DNA of 64,000 nt. Source: Ophiostoma sp. CBS 140.51 (lineage: Eukaryota; Ascomycota; Sordariomycetes; Ophiostomatales; Ophiostomataceae). Below are positions 57,775-64,000 of the stretch, piece after piece (within the stretch, counting starts at the first letter, position 1; each line of letters opens with the position of its first letter). The stretch is taken from positions 62,001 through 126,000 of the forward strand of contig JANSLP010000003.1 of NCBI GenBank assembly GCA_029298735.1, in the 5' to 3' direction. The notes under the pieces were generated by a model. It was not told where the DNA came from, made no database searches, and saw only the letters and a program-made list of their open reading frames with translations. Both the position numbers and the translations under genes were made by a program.

Positions 57775-59030
57775 CTACGGCCCCTGCGTCATGTTCCACA
57801 TGCCGCCCAAGAGAGCCGGGAACTGCGGGTTGCGCAGTGCCGACCAGTCGTGGTTCAGCAGACCCCATGTCTCGTCATAGTCTGTGTGCCCATTGCGAAT
57901 GTAGTAGCTGCCCTGCAACGCCCACACCACCCAGTCGCTGTCGTTGCTCTCCATGTACTCGACCATGCACTTGAGGTAAGTGCTGTCGTCCGACGACAGA
58001 CCGCCGTCAATGGTGCCGCCCGTCTGGCCCACGCCAAACTCGGACAGCAGCAGCGGGCCCGTGTAGTCTTTACCCTGTGTCAAGACAAAGCCGTTGAAGC
58101 CGCCATAGAGTTCCTTGAGGATCGAGCATGGGAAGATGCGCGGGAACGTGATGGTGAAGGAGTATGAGTGCCACTCCCAGACGTGCTTGCCGGGCCAGCC
58201 ACTCGTGTCGAGCATGCGGTTGATACGGACGCTCGACAGGTCCGTAGCCGACGAGATGCCGCCGACAACGACGAGAACATTGGGGTTGGCCTGGTGGACG
58301 AGCGTGCCGGCTTGAGACACGAGATCGTACCAGTCGTCGCCGTTGTTGGTGTCCTGGAACAGCAGCTGGCGCAGCTCGTTGCGCAACGACAAGGCGACTA
58401 CGCCTGGGTGGTTGGCGTAGGCCCAAGTGGCTATGGCCTGCAGTCCCTGGAGCCACTGTGCTGTATGGAAGTACTGCGAGTTAGTGGCAATGTAGCCGAA
58501 AGCAGTGTCCCACCATCCGTTGCCGTCCGTTAAATCGCAGCACCAGCTGGCTTTGCTGACGTGATTATCGAGGAGGGTCATGACGCCCCGTTCCCAGAGA
58601 GCGTCAATGATGGCACCGTAGACGTCCTGAGTTGTCGTCGTAGGTCACCCATGAACGGGTTCGCAGCCACAGCGGCATTGTACATGGCCGTCATGTTGGC
58701 AAGAGGCACGCCAGCTGCAGTGGCGGCATTGGTGAAGGCATCAGACACCAGGAGATCGGGGTTCAGGGCATGGTCGATGGAGTAGGTCAGACGGACACAA
58801 TTGAAACCCTGGCCCTGGATCCAGTCGGCAAGGAAAGAGATGGACTGCTTGTGGAGGCCTTCTGGGAGGTTGACCTCCATATGGCCCGCCCAGTTAATGC
58901 ACCGAAGCTTGACACGAGCATTGTTGGAGTCGAGGATCCACCGGCTGGACGAGTGCAGAGGGATGGCTATCTGAGCGGCAGATAGCCCTGCTAGGCTGAG
59001 GGCAGCAAGGACAACACTAAACAGCTTCAT
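57775..59030 (-). CDS. secreted glycoside hydrolase family 5 protein, interrupted by an apparent frameshift
   Basis: The gene reads from 59030 to about 58641 in one frame and from about 58644 to 57775 in another. The first part begins with a clear signal peptide (MKLFSVVLAALSLAGLSAAQ) and has the GH5 start CINWAGHMEVNLPEGL and the conserved Arg in NCVRLTYSID. The second has the general acid/base in LRNELR, the His of WEWHSYS and the nucleophile Glu in LLLSEFG. The switch falls between NPFMGDL and TTTQDVYGAIIDALWERGV, where the family runs on without a gap. The two frames overlap by so little that no normal intron fits. Either one base is lost (or two gained) in the gene, making it a young pseudogene, or the assembly has an error. 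GH5 enzymes cut beta-1,4 or beta-1,3/1,6 glucans or mannans; the substrate is not clear. Confidence 0.82.
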
Positions 59031-61545
59031 ACTGTTTGTGTGTGCTTGTAAATGGACAAAAAAAACTAAAGAAATATGTGTACAAAAAAGAATAGTATAT
59101 CCAATGAACTCGAAAGCTTGGCGGGTCGATATATGCAATATGATGACTAGAAAATGAGGGACAGGGGCTGGTATAAATAAACAAATTACAATATGATGGA
59201 CAATATGGAGTGCAAGTCGGGGACGGAGGGACGGGTCAAGCCGACCTACATGTGTAGGGATGCCAGGCAACGTTCCCTCGGATCCCAGATGTCAAGAAGC
59301 AAAAAAGAAAGAGAGAGCAAAGGTGCGTGATCCAAGTGTGGAGATGTCGAGCAAGGGCTGAAAAACAAAAGACCAACTTGGCCCCGGCGCCATGGTATTT
59401 ATTATATTTGTTGGCTTTAAGGTTGGCATCACCGGAAGGCTTGCTTAGTGTTGTGTTGTGATGTGAATAGAAAACGCCTCGTTGACAAGGACTATCCTTG
59501 CTTTGACGAGGGGCCATGACGGCGATCTAGGCATCTGTAAACGCCAAAAAGTAAACGAGAAAAGGGGCGTGTGGTGTTGGTCGGTCGAGGCAATAAAAGG
59601 CGGGGGTCGTATCAGAAGCCAGCACTTACACGGAGCTTTTCTGAAGGATCGCCAAGCTTCTTCCTTGATGGATAAGTGCAAAGACTATTTGCAAAGAGAC
59701 AGGGACATTGCAGCGACGTACTGTGAAATGGTTGTGAAAAATACAACGTTTGTCGATGCTGCTGACCATGCATACAATGGCAGCAGGCCGGCGGTTTCCT
59801 TTCTTGCAGGATGCATGTACAGGACAACCTAGTTTGAAGCAAAAAATAGGCGGAGGACAGCCCGAAGGGGGAGGGGAGATGCTACCCCATAAATGCTTTT
59901 CAAGGCGGGAGCGGTGTTTTTTTTTTGTCAAGAGGAGACGGAGAAGGTCCCATCATGGGCAGGTCATGCTTGAGTGGTCGAAGTCCGACTCGTCCAAAAT
60001 AAAAAAGCAGTGACAGAAAGACGGGAAATGAGGGGGAAACGGGCAAGTCGATCCTTTGCACACACGAGCATGGAACCGGGCCTGCCAGGAAAATAGAGGA
60101 ACATGCTGATCATCTCGGCCCCTACTCACCCGCCCCTCAAGAAAGAGGACCGGGATGGTTCTTGTCTTGAGCGATGGATCGAACGGGCATCTGGACGTGC
60201 AGAGAGACAAGAAGTCTTGAGGATTTCATTGACACACTTTTGAATCCGCGTATTGGTCTCACACAACATTGATGCTCGCCGTCCAACTATTTGCAGTCGC
60301 CTTTTGATGTTGCAACTGGACATGCGGCGGCGTTGTCGGCGGGTATCGAACATTCAATGTTTATTATCGTGGCGTTCTGAACCTTGCGCCTTAAGACGGC
60401 CAGTTGCCCGATATGTGAATTGCATGATCGTTAGCATGTGTTCTTGTGATCTAGAAGGCTTGAAATGGGAACGGGAATGAAAAGTACAAGAGAGCCAGCG
60501 AGATGAAGGACACACAATCGATATTGGCTTGTAAATGGCGGCGCTCTCAATTAAGCAATTCGGCGGTTTTGGGGGCTCTTTTGTGGAGCAATTTCCTTAG
60601 TGCAGCCACTTGCCCTTGGTTGGGCGTATTAAATATCGAGGCTGGGGTTGGGGATATCGTAGGGTGTGGATCGCTTTTTTGTCTGTTGTTGAACTTTCGA
60701 TGGTTGAGGCTAAAAATAAAAGGACAATCAGAAGTCAAAAGTTCGTAAGTAAAGGACGACGAGAAAAATAGTGGTGAAAACAATAGTAGAGCGATAATAA
60801 AGACCGCATCGCAGGGAAGGCGCCTGGGGAAGTCGCGAACGAGGTCGCGAACGAGGTCGCGAACGAGAACACCGAATTATGCAAACCAAGTCGTACCTTC
60901 TCTTTGTGGGAATACAACATATTGTTGGATCGGACAACTTGCCGGATAGTTCACATTTCGTACTTTCCGTACTCTTGTGTATTTCTGGGCTTGCGACCGC
61001 ACGACTAAGATACACAAAAAGCCAGGAACGCCTTAAGTCCTGCCCAATCGGGAGGATCAAATCCATTAAGACGGACATTTCTTAGTTGGCAGGTGCAGGG
61101 CGCGTCGCGCAGAGGAAAAGGTACGTATAATACAAGAGCTTGAGGGACAGGAGAAACACTGTCCAAGCTCTTCGGGACAGGCATTGGCATCAAAAAGCAT
61201 CCTTGTGCGGCTCATTCATGTCTGCTCTTCATCAAAGAAGTACATACGACAACAATAGCTTGTGCTCTTATAGATTGAATATGCTTTCTTGGTTCTTGAT
61301 TCTTCGTTCCACAACCGTAATCTTTTTATATCTCGTATTCATTTGTCCTCCCTTCGTCTTTTCATAAATAATAATAAGTAATAAGTGTCATGCCTTCATA
61401 GAAATGTGTCATCATAAACCATAAAAATGGGTTGTAGGGTGGGTGTCGGTGCCCCCCAATGCAAGAAACGCAATGTGTTGTAAACAAGTGTGCAAATAGA
61501 TCGCAAAAGGTGAGACGCAGGTAATATCCAAAGCTTGCTGTTTCG
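59031..61545. other. gene-free stretch (2.5 kb)
   Basis: It holds the GH5 promoter (59031-59400) and the 3' flank of the PH-domain gene. A GGTCGCGAACGA-type unit is repeated three times at about 60835-60865. No coding frame is supported. Confidence 0.5.
60835..60866. repeat. short direct repeat, three units
   Basis: The 12-base unit GTCGCGAACGAG occurs three times in a row (the first unit differs by A for G at its start). It contains the NruI-like palindrome TCGCGA. Non-coding, role unknown. Confidence 0.8.
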
Positions 61546-63121
61546 TCATGTCGAAATAGGCACAGGCGCCGGTGTCGTGAGCGTCGTGATATGTGGTGCC
61601 GGGGCAAAGGGTGAGGCGCCGCTTGGAGAGGTAGAGAGGACGCCCGTAGGAAGAACAGTCGGAGCAGTAGGTGGTGGTGAGGCAGCTGCCGCCGCTGCAG
61701 CCGCAGCGCGGATCTCCAGACCACGGCGTTTGGTCAACAAGCTCTTGAAGGCGCCGAGACAACGCACAAGTGTCTCTTCGTCGTGTGCCGAAAAGCGGTA
61801 GCTCTTCTCTTCCGTGATGATCTGCAGGCAATGCTTCTTTGTCCGGCTGAGAGGATCCCGCTCGACCACGTTGACGATGGAAGACAGCGGCAAAATCAGC
61901 TGGGCAGCATACTCGGTCTCGTCCTTGTAGAGAATCAGGTTCCGTGGCCGCAAAACAGCCCAAGAGTCCTTCCATTGGCGAACGCCGCCTTTGCTACGCA
62001 GGAGCCACAGCCAGCCTTGCCAGATGACACGATCCGGGTCGGTCTCCAAGCTGCCCAAACCGCTGGATTGGCTGGCATTACGCACCTCGGTCTGTGACCG
62101 CCGGGGCTCGTTGATGGGGTGCATGGGCACCTTTTGCGACGGTGGCGAGTGTGCCGTCAGGCTGTCAGACGACATGCCCGGTAGCTTGTTCTGGTTCTGC
62201 ACGTCACCGTCCGAGTAATCGGACAGGCCCATTTCGTTACCGGACCAGGCCAACGACTCGGGCTGGTTGTAGGGGTGCTGCTGTGGCCGTTGCTGCTGCT
62301 GTTGCTGTTGGGTTTGCAGTTGCTGCGTCGAGAGGCGCCGTGGCGGGAGCATTTGCGGCTCGGGCGAGCTGGACACCAGGCGGCGCTCGTGTTCGGCAAC
62401 CGCGTCCGGATGGTTGTTCATATGGGTCGGGTTGTACGGGCTCAGCTCGTTGCCGCCGGACTGGAATAGGTTGGCAAAGCCGTAGGATTGGCGTCGCACA
62501 AGGGGGCTGGCTAAGAACATTTCTTCCTCTTCCTCTTCAATGCGGGCCTCGCCGCGGATGGCCTCAACCCATTCCTGGGCGTCCTTTGTATTGTTGGCCT
62601 GGAAGTAGTAGTTTTGGGAGGGCGAGTAGAGACCGAACAGGTGCTCGCGTTTGTGTTTTGGGTCGCGGAGGAAGGACACGGCTGTCAGTTCGGAGAGGAA
62701 GATCTTGTGCCGCAGCTTGTCTTCCTTGTCGGTCTTGTAGATGGAGAGGATATTTGGGCGAAGAACGAGGAAGATGGTCCTCCATGTCTGTAAAAAAAAG
62801 ACGTTAGTTCAAAGCTCTCTAGACAGGACACGACGTCACCATCATTCCTTTCCCACGCACCTTTGTCTTTTGTGTGCGGCGCTGGACATAACCAGTCTTG
62901 ATCACACGGTCAAACTCAAAGGAGCCGTTCTGGTTGACGGGCGAGACGTAGGTGTCGAGTGTGAGCGGTTGTGAGCGCTGGGCGGGCGCCTGTGGGATCG
63001 CCATGGCCTGCGAGGACGGTGGCATGGACTGAGTAGGTTGTGAAGGTGGTGATAGTGGAGGTGGTGTAGGTTTTGCGCTGGCTTGTGGCGCCGAGGGCGC
63101 ATGCGTTTGCAATTCGACCAT
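61546..63121 (-). CDS. tandem PH-domain protein, Opy1-like
   Basis: Two exons on the minus strand, 62861-63121 and 61546-62787, with a 73-nt intron (GTGCGT, branch CTAAC, CAG), giving 500 residues. After a Pro/Ser-rich start, a first PH domain spans about 70-175 (VIKTGYVQRRTQK joined to TWRTIFLVLRPNILSIYKTD, ending in the hallmark Trp of AQEWVEAIRGE). A Gln-rich linker with a 7-Gln run follows. A second PH domain lies at about 325-435 (WQGWLWLLRSKGGVRQWKDSWAVLRPRNLILYKDE). An Ala9 run and a Pro/Thr tail end the protein. Two PH domains separated by a linker are the layout of yeast Opy1, a phosphatidylinositol-4,5-bisphosphate-binding protein; lipid specificity is not proven here. Confidence 0.86.
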
Positions 63122-64000
63122 GATGTCTGTGATATGTGAAAGAGGAGGATGCTGGCGAGTCGACGAAAAAAAGAGGTTGCAGAAGGTTCAAAAATGAGAA
63201 AATGAATAAGGGGTTCTGCGATTAAGAGCGATAGTCGTGAGTGGTGGTGCAATTTCGTTCGTCGGTGGTCTGAGAGCGACCGGAATGCAGATCGCTCGCC
63301 TGGGGGACCAGACCACAAGTCGAAAAACGTAGGGCAGTGTCGCTTGAGTGAGGACGATGATGCTCTGCTGGAGAAGACATGCAGGAGGAGAGGTGAAAGG
63401 TAATATGAGAAAGAGAAAGACGGGAAAAACAGAAATAAAAAAGACAGAAAGCCAGAAGTGAGAAGAGAAGCAGCCAAGACACGGGAAGAAGGTGATCGAG
63501 GGAATAATTCAACAGAAACCAAGATTCAGGGTGAGAGGTGTGCGGACTGCGTTTATAAAATGAGGAGGTTGATAATAATAGTTGGGAATAATAAGAAGCC
63601 CGGCGCAGTAATGCGAAATGCAAAATGCAGATGGCTACGCAAACAGGCCTGCGATTGGCGGCAGTGGTTGGTCGTTGGCCCTTGCCCCCCAAACAAAATA
63701 GAGAAACAATTAAGATATACCCCGGCACTGCATTCGCCAGTACGACGTCGCAGGTGCAGAAGGTGTAGAAGGTACAGGAAGAGTGCAGGAGCGATGCAGA
63801 AAGAAGGAAAGGGCCAGGCCTGGATGGCGGTGGTGGGCCCCGCTGATGCTCCGTAATAGAGAAAGAGCGATAATTTGTTGTCTAGGTTGCCATCAATTGT
63901 CGCGACTGTGGGGTCTTCCCGTTTCCGCTTTGCTCTTTTCCCCTTTGGCGAGTGCCTGTTCTTGAAGGAGGGGAAAAAGAGCGGGAAAAGCAATTGAGCG
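63122..64000. promoter_or_regulatory. promoter and leader region of the PH-domain gene, to the window edge
   Basis: About 880 bases. The plus strand is purine-rich from 63150 to 63500, so the leader of the minus-strand gene is C/T-rich. A 9-base GCAGGTGCAGAAGG-like repeat occurs near 63750-63800. No gene is supported. Confidence 0.45.

Noticed and set aside
58578..58660. A very short intron to rescue the GH5 frame
   Set aside because: The only GT-AG pair at the break spans 22 bases and still does not give the right phase; fungal introns of that size are not known to be spliced.
1..64000. CRISPR arrays, bacterial operons, prophage or secondary-metabolite cluster
   Set aside because: No regularly spaced repeats, no bacterial signals, and no polyketide, peptide or terpene synthase domains are seen; the genes are fungal housekeeping types.

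Overview
This window comes from the nuclear genome of a filamentous ascomycete (Pezizomycotina). The evidence is short introns of about 50-150 nt with GTRNGT donors and CTRAY branch sites, GC-rich third codon positions, pyrimidine-rich leaders, typical fungal single-copy housekeeping genes, and one AT-rich relic with the dinucleotide signature of repeat-induced point mutation (RIP). A Sordariomycete, perhaps near Ophiostomatales, is my guess from the intron-poor, GC-rich genes; nothing in the window proves it.

Layout. 1-5.2 kb: a possible C-terminal gene fragment, a small membrane protein, a mitochondrial ACOT9-type acyl-CoA thioesterase and an F-box-like protein. 5.8-6.4 kb: the RIP relic. 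7.0-9.5 kb: the DEAH helicase Prp43, intronless. 9.5-19.5 kb: almost gene-free except for a small Cys-motif protein at 13.9-14.5 kb. 19.5-41 kb: a dense housekeeping block holding a Pep12-like syntaxin, COX18, ALG11, a gamma-glutamyltranspeptidase, TRM2, an UNC-45/She4 myosin chaperone, TFIIH subunit Tfb4, a taspase/asparaginase-type Ntn hydrolase and ARP3. 41-46.9 kb: a gene-free block ahead of a fermentative-type alcohol dehydrogenase. 50.5-51.9 kb: a Pub1/TIA-1-like three-RRM protein inside unusually long strand-asymmetric, pyrimidine-rich flanks. 55.2-57.2 kb: a Q/P/A-rich putative Mediator-like protein whose acidic tail is partly duplicated just after the stop codon. 57.8-59.0 kb: a secreted GH5 glycosidase broken by an apparent frameshift. 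61.5-63.1 kb: a tandem PH-domain protein.

Gene order is mostly alternating. Divergent pairs that could share promoters are COX18/ALG11, GGT/TRM2, UNC45/TFB4 and taspase/ARP3. Convergent pairs are PEP12/COX18, ALG11/GGT, TRM2/UNC45, TFB4/taspase and the Mediator-like gene/GH5. There is no secondary-metabolite cluster, CRISPR array or intact transposon. The genes do not form one pathway; UNC-45 (myosin folding) and ARP3 (actin branching) are merely neighbours in the actin cytoskeleton. The points most worth following are the RIP relic, the duplicated acidic tail lying in frame after a stop, the inferred AAG 3' splice sites in two genes, the two start codons of TRM2, the frameshifted GH5 gene, and the pyrimidine-rich flanks of the poly(U)-binding-type gene.
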